A DNA stretch of 64,000 nucleotides from Gemmatimonadaceae bacterium (GTDB lineage: Bacteria; Gemmatimonadota; Gemmatimonadetes; Gemmatimonadales; Gemmatimonadaceae), in contig JABAQJ010000003.1 of NCBI GenBank assembly GCA_019186945.1, positions 164,531 to 228,530 on the forward strand, given 5' to 3'. The notes beneath the pieces were generated by a model that did no database searches, was not told the origin of the DNA, and saw only the letters and a list, made by a program, of their open reading frames with translations. This document shows positions 38,417 through 47,969 of the stretch, piece after piece. How positions within the stretch are numbered: position 1 is the first letter of the stretch; each line of letters opens with the position of its first letter. Both the position numbers and the translations under genes were made by a program.

Positions 38417-39589
38417 TCAGGCGCGTTCCGCAGCCGCCAGCGCCAACGACGTAACCTCCTTCGGCGATCGGCCAGTCGCTGTCGAGACTGCCCAGACATC
38501 GTCGAATTCCGGTTTGGCGCGCCGAGACCCATCCGGCAGCGCCGCAACCTTCATGCGTACATCGTGCCCAAGGACCTGCACCTTGGTCGACGCGCGAGAG
38601 AGCGCCCGGCGCTCGACGCGCATACGCCTAACGCCCAAGGTGGAAGTGTGCGTGAACAGCAGGACCTCCAGTCGCTCGACGTCCGCTGGTCGCGCCAACA
38701 CCTCCAGTCTCGTACCCACGCGTCCCTTCTTCATTTGCGTCGACAGCAGCACGACGTCCAGCGCACCCGCCTGCCGCAGCGTGTCCGCGGCACCAGCCAG
38801 CAGTTCCGCGGACATGTCATCGACATCTGTCGCCAGCTGCACCAACGGCTCCGACGCCACAGACGCGACCGAAACCTCGTCGGCGAGGACAATCCGCAGC
38901 ACATTGGGACGCCCAACGAAGTCCTTTGTCCCCGCACCATAGCCGCTGGCGCGCGGGATGAACTCGGCGGGGGGCGGACCCGAGGACAGCACCTGTACCA
39001 AGGCGGCACCGGTTGGCGTCACCAGTTCCCCGGATCCATCCGGACCCGGGCGAACCAAGTGACCTTCCAGGAGCCGCAGAGTGGCAGGTGCCGGGACCGG
39101 GAGGCGTCCATGCGCCGCGTTCACAAATCCATCGCCGAGCGAAATCGTAGAACAGTAAACGCGCGAGACCCCCAGTTCGCTCAATCCCCAGATCGAACCG
39201 ACGACATCGAGAATAGCGTCCACAGCGCCAACCTCATGAAGATGGACGCGCTCGATGGCAATTCCGTGAATCCCGGCTTCGACGCTCGCAATGGCTGTGA
39301 ACGCACGATCGGCCAGTTCACGGACCTGCTCCGGTGCCGGCGAGCGCGAGACAACCTCACGGATTTGTCGCAGATGTCGGCCGTGCGGCTGGGGAGGAAT
39401 ATCGAAGTCGACCTTGAACGCCGAGATGTCCGATCGACGAGTTCGCGCGATCCGGACGCCCACGCCCTCCAACCCCAACTCCGCGGGAAGTTGCTTCAGC
39501 CACTCGGGGTCGAGACCGACGTCTAGCAGCGCCCCAAGGGTCATGTCGCCGGATATGCCACTGAACGGATCGAGGATAGCTACGCGCAT
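38417..39589 (-). CDS. larC: LarC-type nickel insertion protein
   Basis: LarC inserts nickel into the pincer nucleotide cofactor of lactate racemase and related enzymes. The 390 residues show DPFSGISGDMTLGALLDVGLD, HLHEVGAVDAILDVVGSIWGL, LPVPAPATLRLLEG, and a C-terminal domain (LATDVDDMSAELLAGAADTL). It is a single uninterrupted frame, whereas Lactobacillus LarC is read through a programmed frameshift. No larA, larB or larE is nearby, so the client enzyme is unknown. Start ATG 39589. Confidence 0.9.
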   Translation of the reverse strand: MRVAILDPFSGISGDMTLGALLDVGLDPEWLKQLPAELGLEGVGVRIARTRRSDISAFKVDFDIPPQPHGRHLRQIREVVSRSPAPEQVRELADRAFTAIASVEAGIHGIAIERVHLHEVGAVDAILDVVGSIWGLSELGVSRVYCSTISLGDGFVNAAHGRLPVPAPATLRLLEGHLVRPGPDGSGELVTPTGAALVQVLSSGPPPAEFIPRASGYGAGTKDFVGRPNVLRIVLADEVSVASVASEPLVQLATDVDDMSAELLAGAADTLRQAGALDVVLLSTQMKKGRVGTRLEVLARPADVERLEVLLFTHTSTLGVRRMRVERRALSRASTKVQVLGHDVRMKVAALPDGSRRAKPEFDDVWAVSTATGRSPKEVTSLALAAAERA

Positions 39590-39641
39590 GGCAGAGAAAC
39601 GTAGTCACTCCCAAGGCCCTAAGGCTAGGTGCGCAGTCCGC

Positions 39642-40832
39642 TTACGTGCGGTACGACGCACCGGAGCCTGTGTTGAAAACGACGACTTCCCCGGCCGCTG
39701 ATATCCGTTTCGCTCGCACAAGCTCCCTGGCAGCGGCGAGGGCGCAGCCTCCTTCGGGCGCAGCATCGATTCCTGTGCCGGAGGCCAGCAAGAGTGTCGC
39801 GGCCGAGATGCTCTCTTCGTCAATTGCGGCGGCACTGCCACGAGACTCACGCAGTGCTCGCAGGACTAGCCGGTCACCGAGTGGACTGGGAACGCGAAGT
39901 CCAGCCGCGTGTGTGACCGGGTTTTCCCACGGAGTCGCCCGATCCAGGCCATCGATCCACGCACGCACCAGCGGCGCACAGCCGGTTGCCTGAGCGACCG
40001 CCAGGGACGGCAACTGTGCGTCCGCGGAAACCCAGCCCCATTCCTTCATTTCGCAAAACGCCTTCCAGATCCCGATGACCCCTTCACCTCCACCAGTGGG
40101 GTAAACCACCGCGTCCGGGAACCGCCAGCCGAGTTGCTCCACCAGTTCCAGTCCCAGGGTTTTGTTGCCCTCGACACGAAACGGCTCGCGCAACGTTGCG
40201 ACGTTGAAGTAGCCGCTCGCTGCCGCAAAGGCCATCGCGAGCCTCCCGGCATCCCCGATATGCCCCGGGACGGTCACGAGCTCAACGCCCATCGCACGTA
40301 CGGTTCCCAGAATCGGAGCAGGGGTCGTATCTGGCGCGTACACGCGAACGGGCACACCGGCGGCCGCACCGTAAGCTGCAAGCGCGGCGCCGGCGTTCCC
40401 CGCCGTCGGAACCACGAGCCCGGACACGCCGCGAGCCTTGGCACGCATTACCGACATGGCCAACCCTCGCGACTTGAAGGAAGCCGTTGGGTTGACGCCT
40501 TCATCCTTGATCCACAGGCGTCGGACGCCCACCCACTCGGCAAGCGACGACGATTCGATGAGCGGCGTGCAGCCCTCACCGAGCGTCAACACGTCATCGG
40601 GGCTGTCTACTGGGAGGGCCGGTCCATACCGCCACATGTCCCAGCGGGATCCGATCTTGCCTCGATCGGGAACAGGACCGTCAAGGTGCGCGAGATACGG
40701 CGCCTGACAGTCGGGACAAAGACCGACGCCGGCGTCGGCTGGCTCGCGACGGTTACAAACTGAGCAGGCCAGGTACCACTGAGAGAGCGTCATGGAAGCA
40801 GCGTGGGGAGTTGTTGTCAAAGTGTCGCGCAT
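39642..40832 (-). CDS. thrC: Threonine synthase-type PLP enzyme with zinc ribbon
   Basis: Probable threonine synthase, fold type II. Residues about 20-45 form a zinc ribbon (CSVCNRRE, LCPDCQAPY), as in class II threonine synthases. The PLP Lys is in NPTASFKSRGLA, followed by PTAGNAGAALAAYGAAAG and the phosphate-binding YPTGGGEGVIGIWKAF. Length is 396 residues from ATG 40832. An ATG at 40793 would drop the first 13 residues and still keep the ribbon. Other beta-eliminating enzymes of this group are an alternative. It follows uvrC by 12 bases. Confidence 0.85.
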   Translation of the reverse strand: MRDTLTTTPHAASMTLSQWYLACSVCNRREPADAGVGLCPDCQAPYLAHLDGPVPDRGKIGSRWDMWRYGPALPVDSPDDVLTLGEGCTPLIESSSLAEWVGVRRLWIKDEGVNPTASFKSRGLAMSVMRAKARGVSGLVVPTAGNAGAALAAYGAAAGVPVRVYAPDTTPAPILGTVRAMGVELVTVPGHIGDAGRLAMAFAAASGYFNVATLREPFRVEGNKTLGLELVEQLGWRFPDAVVYPTGGGEGVIGIWKAFCEMKEWGWVSADAQLPSLAVAQATGCAPLVRAWIDGLDRATPWENPVTHAAGLRVPSPLGDRLVLRALRESRGSAAAIDEESISAATLLLASGTGIDAAPEGGCALAAARELVRAKRISAAGEVVVFNTGSGASYRT

Positions 40833-40844
40833 TGGTGTGAACCC

Positions 40845-42713
40845 TCAGGCTCCGCTCTGAGCTCCTGGCGGCGCGGTCACAACCGACTCGCTTGCAGCCT
40901 CGGAGGCCGTCAGCGCCAGTGCGTGAAGGAGGTGGGTCGCTGAGGTCAGAGAAAACCCGGGCAACACTGCGATGTCTTCGACCGATGCCGTCCGTACGCC
41001 GTGCAGGCTGCCAAACCGCCTCAGCAAGATCGCACGCTTCTTCGGTCCGATACCGGGGATCCTGAGCAGCTCGGAAGTGATCGTGCGGAGTGTCCTGCGT
41101 GCGCGATTGTAGGTCACGGCGAAGCGGTGTGCCTCGTCGCGCGCCTGTTGCAGTAGCCTCAGCGCCGGCGACCGGCGTGACAGGTGAAGCGACTCGGAAC
41201 GACCGATCATGAAGACGGCTTCTTCCCGCTTGGCGAGACTGATCGCGGCGATGTCCGAGAGCCCTATCGCGCCGAGGGCATCGTGCGCCGCATGCAGTTG
41301 CCCCTTCCCTCCGTCGATCACGACAAGATCCGGCAGCGGTTTTCCCTCGTCCATGCGTCGGGTGAAGTAGCGGGTGACGACTTCATGCAAAGACGCGAAG
41401 TCGTTCGTTCCTTCCACTGTCTTCACGCGGAACTTCCGATACTCGGCGCGACGAGGACGTGCATTCTCGAACCAGACGCAGGAGCCGACAGTATCCGTTC
41501 CCTGAGTGGTGGAGATATCGAAGCAGACCAGGCTTCGCGGCAACCGTGCCATCCCGAGTTCGCGCTGCAACTCGTACACCGGACTGACCGCACGCTCCTC
41601 CGATTCGAGCGACGCCAGCTTGAACTCCTCGAGCAAGTGCCGCGCATTCTGCTCCGCCAGAGCAATCAGATCGCGCCGCGGGCCGCGTTGTGGCACACGG
41701 ATGCGCCGACGCCCGGATGACTCTTCCACGAGTGCGCGATCCTCGAACTCGATCGGTACCAGTAGCTCCGTTGAGCGCTCGCCGGTGGAAAGATACGTGC
41801 TCCCGACATAGGCGGCGAGAATTGCGGCGTCCGATTCTCCCTCCACGTGTTCGAGAAAACGCTGCTCACGGCCCAGCAACTTTCCGTCACGAATGCGGAG
41901 TATGGCTACGCAGGCGTCGTCGCCGTCGCGTGCGAACCCTACTACATCCTGGTTCCCGCCCTCCACCCGCAAGACGACGGTCGGTTCCTCCATCTTCTCC
42001 AGGTGCACCAGCGCATCCCGCAGTTCGGCAGCGCGCTCGAACTCCAACGAATCGGACGCCGCTTGCATGCGCTCGCGCACTCGGCGAACGACTTCATCGG
42101 GATGTCCGTCGAGGAACAGCACGACTTCGTCGATCATGGCGCGATACTCCGCCTGCGTCTGCAGCAGAACGCACGGCGCCTTGCATCGGCCGATATGGTA
42201 GTCCAGACACGGGCGTTCCGGAGCCTCGTTGAGGAGGTCGTAGCGGCAGGATCGGACCGTGAAGATCCGCTTCACCACATTCAGCGCCCGTCGCATCGCG
42301 CCCACATCGGTGTATGGCCCGAAGTAGCGGGCTCCATCGTTGAGCAGGCGCCGCGTCACGACGATTCGCGGGAACGGCTCGTGAATCGTCACCTTCACGT
42401 ACGGATAGGACTTGTCGTCGCGAAGCGTGATGTTGAATCGCGGCCTGTGTTCCTTGATCAGGTTGTGCTCGAGAACCAGTGCCATGGCCTCCGTAGGAAC
42501 GACGATCGTGTCGATCTCGTGGATCTGACGAAGCAGGGCGAGCGTCTTGGGATGCGCCTGGTCGCTACTGAAGTAGCTGCGCACACGCGACCGCAGGCGT
42601 TTCGCCTTGCCGACGTAAAGCACGCCGCCGTCGGCGTCCTTCCAGAGATAGACGCCTGGAGACTCGGGCAGGTGCGGGAGCTTCGCTGCGACGCGAACGG
42701 GAACCGGGATCAC
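40845..42713 (-). CDS. uvrC: Excinuclease ABC subunit C
   Basis: Makes the dual incisions in nucleotide excision repair. The 622 residues start with the GIY-YIG nuclease (GVYLWKDADGGVLYVGKAKRLRSRVRSYF), contain a UVR segment (EFERAAELRDALVHLEKM), the RNase H-like nuclease (PRSLVCFDISTTQGTDTVGSCVWF, LVVIDGGKGQLHAA) and C-terminal helix-hairpin-helix motifs (IPGIGPKKRAILLRRFGS). It is followed by thrC and preceded by murJ in the - strand order. Confidence 0.97.
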   Translation of the reverse strand: MIPVPVRVAAKLPHLPESPGVYLWKDADGGVLYVGKAKRLRSRVRSYFSSDQAHPKTLALLRQIHEIDTIVVPTEAMALVLEHNLIKEHRPRFNITLRDDKSYPYVKVTIHEPFPRIVVTRRLLNDGARYFGPYTDVGAMRRALNVVKRIFTVRSCRYDLLNEAPERPCLDYHIGRCKAPCVLLQTQAEYRAMIDEVVLFLDGHPDEVVRRVRERMQAASDSLEFERAAELRDALVHLEKMEEPTVVLRVEGGNQDVVGFARDGDDACVAILRIRDGKLLGREQRFLEHVEGESDAAILAAYVGSTYLSTGERSTELLVPIEFEDRALVEESSGRRRIRVPQRGPRRDLIALAEQNARHLLEEFKLASLESEERAVSPVYELQRELGMARLPRSLVCFDISTTQGTDTVGSCVWFENARPRRAEYRKFRVKTVEGTNDFASLHEVVTRYFTRRMDEGKPLPDLVVIDGGKGQLHAAHDALGAIGLSDIAAISLAKREEAVFMIGRSESLHLSRRSPALRLLQQARDEAHRFAVTYNRARRTLRTITSELLRIPGIGPKKRAILLRRFGSLHGVRTASVEDIAVLPGFSLTSATHLLHALALTASEAASESVVTAPPGAQSGA

Positions 42714-42756
42714 ACCGGAAGTCTATCGTCGGTGTCCAGTCGACTGCACCGGTCGA

Positions 42757-44370
42757 TCAGGCACTCTGGCGTCGTCGCAGACGATCCCAGACGGATCGCG
42801 CGAACGCGAAACCAGCCAGATGGGTAAGCGTCAGGTAACTGCTCCCGAAGATGACGATCGCGACGGCGGCTTGCCCGATCGGAGACGCGCCTACCGTTAG
42901 GCGTGGGATCCATGCAAGTCCCGCGGCGAGCGCGGCGCAGGCCCAGAGCGCCGGCAGGCGCGCAGCGTCCAACGACACAGCGCCGATTCGCGACTGGAGG
43001 GCGCGCCGCAGCAATGCGAACTCCACCCATGCCGCTGCTCCCGCCGATGCCGTGAGCCCGGCCACGCCCCACCGTGGATCGAGCCTCAGCACACCAGGCA
43101 GCCACAACGCTGACACGAGGCCGAGTGACACCGTCAGTGTCACCCGAACGATCGCGTATCGCAGCGGAGTTCGGGTATCGTGCAGCGCGTAGAACGTCGA
43201 GGAGAGCAGGCGACCGAACGTGGCAGCAACCAGGCCAACCGCGCTCCCGCCGAGACATACCCATACCCACCGTGCATCCTCGGCATCGAAACGTCCGGTC
43301 TGGTACACGATGCGCGCCAGCAGATCGCCCAGCCCGACGAATGCCGCCGCGGATGGCACGACGAAGTACGCCATCCGCGACAGGTTCACGCGCAACCGTT
43401 CCCGCAGGATACCGGCTGCATCGTCGCTCACTGCCCGAACGCTCGACATCGCGGGCAATTCCGCCGCCGAAATGGACATGCCGAACAGGCTGATCGGCAG
43501 CAGATAGAGCAATTGGGCGTAGTTCAACGTCGCCACGGCGCCGTCCACGAGGAGGGAGGCAATCATCGCGTCGACGAACGCGCTGAACTGCGCGACGCCA
43601 CGCCCGATGAACGCGGGACCGAAGTTACGCAGGATCGTGCGGACGTGCGGCGATCCGCGTGCCAGGGTCACACGAAAAGTGCCGAGCAGCGCGAGCACCA
43701 CGGGGAGCTGCGCGATCAACTGTAATGCAGCCCCCACAACCGATCCCCACGCCAGCCAGACGGCCAGTTCAGGTAGCTGGACACGCGGGCCGGCAAGCAC
43801 CAGTGTCCCGATCATCGCCACGTTCCAGACGATGGCCGACGCGTAGGACAGAAAGAAGCGACCGTGGCTGTTCTGGATGCCAAGGCTCCAGGCCGACAAC
43901 ACGAGGAGCGCCGAACCCGGGAACAATATCCTCACCAGTTGTGTCGTCAGTTGCAACTTGTAGCCGGTGAATCCCGGTGCGATCGCACGCGTGAGCCACG
44001 GTGCGGCGCCGATGCCGATTGCCACGACGACGCCACAAGCCATGGCGAGAAGCCAGAAAACGGCTGAGGCCACGCGCTCGCGCTCGAGGTCGTCGCCGCG
44101 CGCCCGCAAACCAGAATAAACGGGAATGAACGACGCGGACAGCACGCCTTCGCCAAACAGGTTCTGCAGGAGGTTGGGAATCCTGAAGGCCTGGCTGAAA
44201 GCGTCAGCGACGAACGTCGTTCCGAAGTAATGAGCGAAAACACGTTGCCTGATCAGGCCAGCGATTCGACTTGCGAGGATGCCGGCTGCCACCAGCACGG
44301 CTCCCCGCCCGCTTGCTCTACCAGCCTCGCGAGTCATGCGATCGCCAGCCGGCAGACGCTCCAGACTCAC
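42757..44370 (-). CDS. murJ: Lipid II flippase MurJ
   Basis: Flips lipid-linked peptidoglycan precursors across the inner membrane. The 537-residue protein has about 14 hydrophobic segments and the MurJ/MviN hallmarks ASRIAGLIRQRVFAHYFG, AFSQAFRIPNLLQNLFGEGVLSASFIPVY and GMSISAAELPAMS. The N-terminal 20 residues are a soluble extension. Start overlaps the bshC stop by ATGA. Gap of 43 bases to uvrC. Confidence 0.95.
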   Translation of the reverse strand: MSLERLPAGDRMTREAGRASGRGAVLVAAGILASRIAGLIRQRVFAHYFGTTFVADAFSQAFRIPNLLQNLFGEGVLSASFIPVYSGLRARGDDLERERVASAVFWLLAMACGVVVAIGIGAAPWLTRAIAPGFTGYKLQLTTQLVRILFPGSALLVLSAWSLGIQNSHGRFFLSYASAIVWNVAMIGTLVLAGPRVQLPELAVWLAWGSVVGAALQLIAQLPVVLALLGTFRVTLARGSPHVRTILRNFGPAFIGRGVAQFSAFVDAMIASLLVDGAVATLNYAQLLYLLPISLFGMSISAAELPAMSSVRAVSDDAAGILRERLRVNLSRMAYFVVPSAAAFVGLGDLLARIVYQTGRFDAEDARWVWVCLGGSAVGLVAATFGRLLSSTFYALHDTRTPLRYAIVRVTLTVSLGLVSALWLPGVLRLDPRWGVAGLTASAGAAAWVEFALLRRALQSRIGAVSLDAARLPALWACAALAAGLAWIPRLTVGASPIGQAAVAIVIFGSSYLTLTHLAGFAFARSVWDRLRRRQSA

Positions 44371-45956
44371 TGACTCGAACCGACCAGGGCGCGCGCGTGT
44401 TTACCAGCTTCGTCGGCCATTCTGTCCAGCACCGAACATCCGTACTTCACCAGGAACGGAATGACGTTCAGCATTCGCTCCTGTCGCACGCCACCGGGGA
44501 ACAGGGCGCCGCTGAGCGACCCGATATCGGCGGCAAGCGCGGTGTCCCGCCTGCGCACCGCGGCCCGCACTCGGCGCTGGAAGCGCTCAAGTCGCAGCCG
44601 CGCCACATGCTCGATCGCATCCACGGAACGCTCTGGCATCAAGTCCCCTTCGGCGCGCACCGCAAGTCGCAATGCGTCCGTGTGGCGCCGCAATGCCGAT
44701 TCCATCGCGGCAAGCTGTTCCGAAATCCCCTTCGGCATGGCCTGCTGCAACAGTCGTTTGCTCAAGGCGTCAGGAGACGCAACGTCGGCAATGGACAATC
44801 GGTACGCATCGAGAAGCGTATCGATCTGCGGCTCGACGAGCGTCACGCTCCAGCGCGGCACGGCGAGCGGTCGAGGCGCCCCGATCTCGTCCGCAACCGC
44901 TGAGACCTGCGCGAAATAGGCGAACTCGCCAGGCCCAGCCGCATAGGCGGCCGTGGGAAGAATGGCCCGCTCGACGATCGGCCGAAGCAACACGTTCGGC
45001 GACAGGATGGCGTCGGACGAAGCGATTTTCTCCGCACCAGCGATGGCGATGCGCGTCCGGCGTCCCGCTGCGCTACTGAAGACGAGCGATCGATCCTCGA
45101 CATCGACGACCTGCGGCTCGAGCCCGGCCCCCCGAATCTCCCGCGTACGCTGCGCGAGGGCACTGGAAAGCTCCGGCGCGTTGCGCAGTGCCCGAAGCAG
45201 GATGGGACGGGCGGTGGAGCGAACGCAGGCGTGCGACGCATCGAGCACGGCAACGCCTAACGGGTGGAGGATCTCGCGCAACAACGAGACGTACGCCGAA
45301 CCCATCGTCGCTCCCGGCACGTACGACCTCCGCAACGCAGCAAGCGCCCGCTGGTCAGTTCCAGATCCGCAGGCCCGTTCGAGGGCTCGGAGAGCCGGCG
45401 CCACATCCGGCAGCGGCATCGCGCTCATGCTCATCAGGTCGGCGTCGCCTGGCGCTTCGACCTCGAGCCGTTCGTACCCACCTCGAACGCCCACGCTGGT
45501 CCATGACGCTTCCGCGAAATCGGAGTCGTCCGTTGCCGCCCAGAAGACAGCTGCGACTGGAACTCCGGTGGCAGCCTCCAGTGCATCGGCCAGTGCCCTG
45601 ATCGTCATGGCCTTGCTCCATGTGTAGATCGGACCCCCAAAGAGTCCCGGCTGCTGGCCACTGGTCACGACCACTCCGCTACAGCGTGCGACTCGCGTCA
45701 AGCGTTCGGCGGCTGGCCCGCTCGGTTCCATCGCCGGCCACAATCGATCCAGCCAGCCGGAATCGATGCTCGATTTCACCTCCGTGGCACGCTGTCGCCA
45801 TGCCTCGGGAGTGACCGGAGGCGGGACATACCATCCCGGCGGCACCGCACCGGCAAGGCCCGCTCTCGCGAGCGGTCCACCGCCTAACGCTTCCGTCACG
45901 ATGCGAAGCGCGCTCACGCTGTCGGACGCTTCAGCAACCGCCGATGCGGGTGTCAT
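44367..45956 (-). CDS. bshC: Bacillithiol synthase BshC (cysteine-adding enzyme)
   Basis: Last step of bacillithiol synthesis, joining cysteine to GlcN-malate. From the ATG at 45956 the protein is 529 residues, the usual length. The N-terminal VVTSGQQPGLFGGPIYTWSKA is diagnostic, and ATDDSDFAEASW, GEFAYFAQVS and a long helical C-terminal region also fit. The open frame extends to 46049 but that adds Pro/Ser-rich residues not seen in the family. No bshA or bshB lies in the window. ATGA overlap with murJ. Confidence 0.92.
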   Translation of the reverse strand: MTPASAVAEASDSVSALRIVTEALGGGPLARAGLAGAVPPGWYVPPPVTPEAWRQRATEVKSSIDSGWLDRLWPAMEPSGPAAERLTRVARCSGVVVTSGQQPGLFGGPIYTWSKAMTIRALADALEAATGVPVAAVFWAATDDSDFAEASWTSVGVRGGYERLEVEAPGDADLMSMSAMPLPDVAPALRALERACGSGTDQRALAALRRSYVPGATMGSAYVSLLREILHPLGVAVLDASHACVRSTARPILLRALRNAPELSSALAQRTREIRGAGLEPQVVDVEDRSLVFSSAAGRRTRIAIAGAEKIASSDAILSPNVLLRPIVERAILPTAAYAAGPGEFAYFAQVSAVADEIGAPRPLAVPRWSVTLVEPQIDTLLDAYRLSIADVASPDALSKRLLQQAMPKGISEQLAAMESALRRHTDALRLAVRAEGDLMPERSVDAIEHVARLRLERFQRRVRAAVRRRDTALAADIGSLSGALFPGGVRQERMLNVIPFLVKYGCSVLDRMADEAGKHARALVGSSQ

Positions 45957-46101
45957 CTCGCGGCTGCGCGATGGGCTGGCATCGTCCGGCTGGATCGGAA
46001 TGGAAGCATGTGCGCGAAAGAAAGGACGGGGAGAATGGCGGTGCCGCACAATCTCGCGAGGCGTGCCCTCCTTGCGGGAGTGGGATCGTATTCGCTTCCC
46101 G

Positions 46102-46563
46102 TCACTTGTGGTAGGGTTCGCCCCGGACGATGGTTCCGGCGCGGTAGAATTGCTCCATCAGGACGAGGCGCGCGAGCTCGTGCGGGAGCGTCCACGGCGC
46201 CAGCGAAATGCGACGACTGGCGCAGCGCAGCACCTCTGGCGCCAGCCCATTCGCGCCACCCAGCAGAAAGGCAACGTCCCGTCCTTCTTCGCGCCATCGC
46301 TGCAGGAGTGCGGCGAACGTCCGCGAGTCCATTCGTTCTCCGCTCTCGTCACAGGCAATTACCAGAGCCTCACCGGCGCGACGTAGCAGGGCCTCGCCTT
46401 CGCGCCGCCGCGTTTCATCGGATGGCCTGGCCCCACCGCCGCCATCACGCACTTCGACGGTATCCAGCGGCCAGTAGCGCGACGCCCGGTGCGCATAGTC
46501 CGCCACGACCTCAGCCACTGCTGGATCGCGAAGTCTGCCGACAGCTACAATTGTGAAACGCAT
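46102..46563 (-). CDS. rlmH: 23S rRNA pseudouridine-1915 N3-methyltransferase
   Basis: Methylates pseudouridine 1915 of 23S rRNA in the assembled 70S ribosome (SPOUT family). The 153 residues show IVAVGRLRDPAVAEVVADYAHR, the knot motif FLLGGANGLAPEV, SLAPWTLPHELARLVLMEQFYRA and the conserved C-terminal PYHK. The start codon lies at the end of a 12-bp hairpin that holds the Shine-Dalgarno sequence (46562-46601). A 145-base gap to the bshC start contains no clear element. Confidence 0.96.
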   Translation of the reverse strand: MRFTIVAVGRLRDPAVAEVVADYAHRASRYWPLDTVEVRDGGGGARPSDETRRREGEALLRRAGEALVIACDESGERMDSRTFAALLQRWREEGRDVAFLLGGANGLAPEVLRCASRRISLAPWTLPHELARLVLMEQFYRAGTIVRGEPYHK

Positions 46564-46601
46564 GGAGCGCGCCTCCTTCTCCCTCGCGCGGCGCGCTCCA
46601 T
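46562..46601 (-). promoter_or_regulatory. 12-bp hairpin enclosing the rlmH Shine-Dalgarno and start codon
   Basis: ATGGAGCGCGCC and GGCGCGCTCCAT form a perfect 12-bp stem with a 16-base loop. Read on the - strand, the 3' arm ends with the first two bases of the rlmH ATG, and the loop plus the start of the 3' arm contain GGGAGAAGGAGG, a strong ribosome binding site. Folding would hide the start codon, so this could regulate translation. It also lies 17 bases after gdh and might act as a weak terminator, but it has no T-run. Confidence 0.55.
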
Positions 46602-46617
46602 TCCACGTCCGCTACGA

Positions 46618-47925
46618 TCAGGCGTAGATACCGCGCAGGCGGTGCACGGTAGCCACGCGGCTGATCGACAGCATGTACGCCGCCGTGCGCATGTTGACCT
46701 TGTGCAATTTCGAAAGCTCCAACACGTCGCGGAACGAGCGTACCATCAGGTCACGCAGACGCTCATTCACCGAGTCCTCGCTCCAAAAGTACCCGCCGCG
46801 GTCCTGTACCCACTCGAAGTACGACACCGTCACGCCACCGGCGTTCGCAAGGATGTCCGGGATAACGAAAATCCCCTTCTCGTCGAGAATGGCGTCAGCG
46901 GCCGCGGTCGTTGGGCCGTTCGCTCCCTCGCAGATGATCCGGGCGCGGATCTTCGACGCATTCTTGGTCGTGATCACGTTCTCGAGTGCGGCGGGCACAA
47001 GGACATCCACGTCGAGCGTCAGGACATCGTCATTGGACACGTGCTCGCCCTTGTCGTACCCCTCCAGCGTCTTGTGCTTCTTCACATATGCCAGCGCGTC
47101 GTCGACGTCGACCCCATTCGCATTGTAGATACCCCCGGTGCGATCGCTGATGGCGACGATCTTGCATCCCTCGCGGGCGAGCAGGAGTGCGCTCACCGAT
47201 CCCACGTTGCCGAAGCCCTGTACGGCGACGGTCGTTCCCTTCACTGTCATGCCCTTGTGCGCCAGCGCTTCCTTGGTCACGATCATGCACCCACGACCCG
47301 TTGCCTCGCGCCGACCTAACGACCCGCCGAGTTCGATCGGCTTGCCAGTCACGACGGCTGTCACCGTGTGTCGCATCTGCATCGAGTAGGTGTCCATGAT
47401 CCATGCCATCACCCGCTCGTTGGTATTCACGTCAGGTGCAGGCACATCGGAATCCGGGCCCAATGTGGCAATGATCCCGGACGTGTATCGCCTCGTCAGG
47501 CGTTCGAGCTCGCCTGCACTCATCTTGAGAGGATCGCAAATCACTCCACCCTTCGCTCCGCCAAACGGTACGTTGACCACGGCGCATTTCCATGTCATCC
47601 ACGCCGCCAGGGCCGTCACCTCATCGAGCGTGACGTTCATGTCGAATCTGATTCCGCCCTTTGCCGGCCCGCGCGACGTATTGTACAGGACCCTAATGCC
47701 GGTGTAGACCTCGATCTCCCCATTGTCCATCATCACCGGGCAGGCCACGATAATCTGCTTTTCCGCTTTCCGGAGCACCTTGTAGAGTCCTGGCTCCAGA
47801 TCCAACAGTTCCGCTGCGCGATCGAACCGCGACATCATCGCCTCGAACGGGTTCTCCTCGTTGAGGAAACGATCCTTGTCGGGCTGGACAATGGCGTTGG
47901 TGGGAAGACGAAGGTCGGTGGGCAT
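46618..47925 (-). CDS. gdhA: Glutamate dehydrogenase (Glu/Leu/Phe/Val family)
   Basis: Interconverts glutamate and 2-oxoglutarate. The 435 residues include [38 protein letters not shown] with the catalytic Lys, [21 protein letters not shown], and the Rossmann motif [15 protein letters not shown], with [14 protein letters not shown] start at ATG 47925; a second ATG at 47961 adds 12 residues encoded partly by an 8-bp tandem repeat (GCAGGCCG twice, 47943-47958) and seems less likely. It separates lpxK from rlmH, 44 bases after the lpxK stop. Confidence 0.92.
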   Translation of the reverse strand: MPTDLRLPTNAIVQPDKDRFLNEENPFEAMMSRFDRAAELLDLEPGLYKVLRKAEKQIIVACPVMMDNGEIEVYTGIRVLYNTSRGPAKGGIRFDMNVTLDEVTALAAWMTWKCAVVNVPFGGAKGGVICDPLKMSAGELERLTRRYTSGIIATLGPDSDVPAPDVNTNERVMAWIMDTYSMQMRHTVTAVVTGKPIELGGSLGRREATGRGCMIVTKEALAHKGMTVKGTTVAVQGFGNVGSVSALLLAREGCKIVAISDRTGGIYNANGVDVDDALAYVKKHKTLEGYDKGEHVSNDDVLTLDVDVLVPAALENVITTKNASKIRARIICEGANGPTTAAADAILDEKGIFVIPDILANAGGVTVSYFEWVQDRGGYFWSEDSVNERLRDLMVRSFRDVLELSKLHKVNMRTAAYMLSISRVATVHRLRGIYA

Positions 47926-47969
47926 ACGATCAGGAAGGTTTGCAGGCCGGCAGGCCGGCATCGGTTGAT

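Noticed and set aside
42895-42902. Copy of CGTTAGGC in murJ as part of an inverted repeat with CGCCTACC
   Set aside because: The neighbouring CGCCTAC is only a partial match and probably chance; it is counted as an orientation exception.
47943-47958. Tandem repeat GCAGGCCG x2 as a phase-variation tract
   Set aside because: Only two units, lies upstream of the likely gdh start; too short for slippage control.
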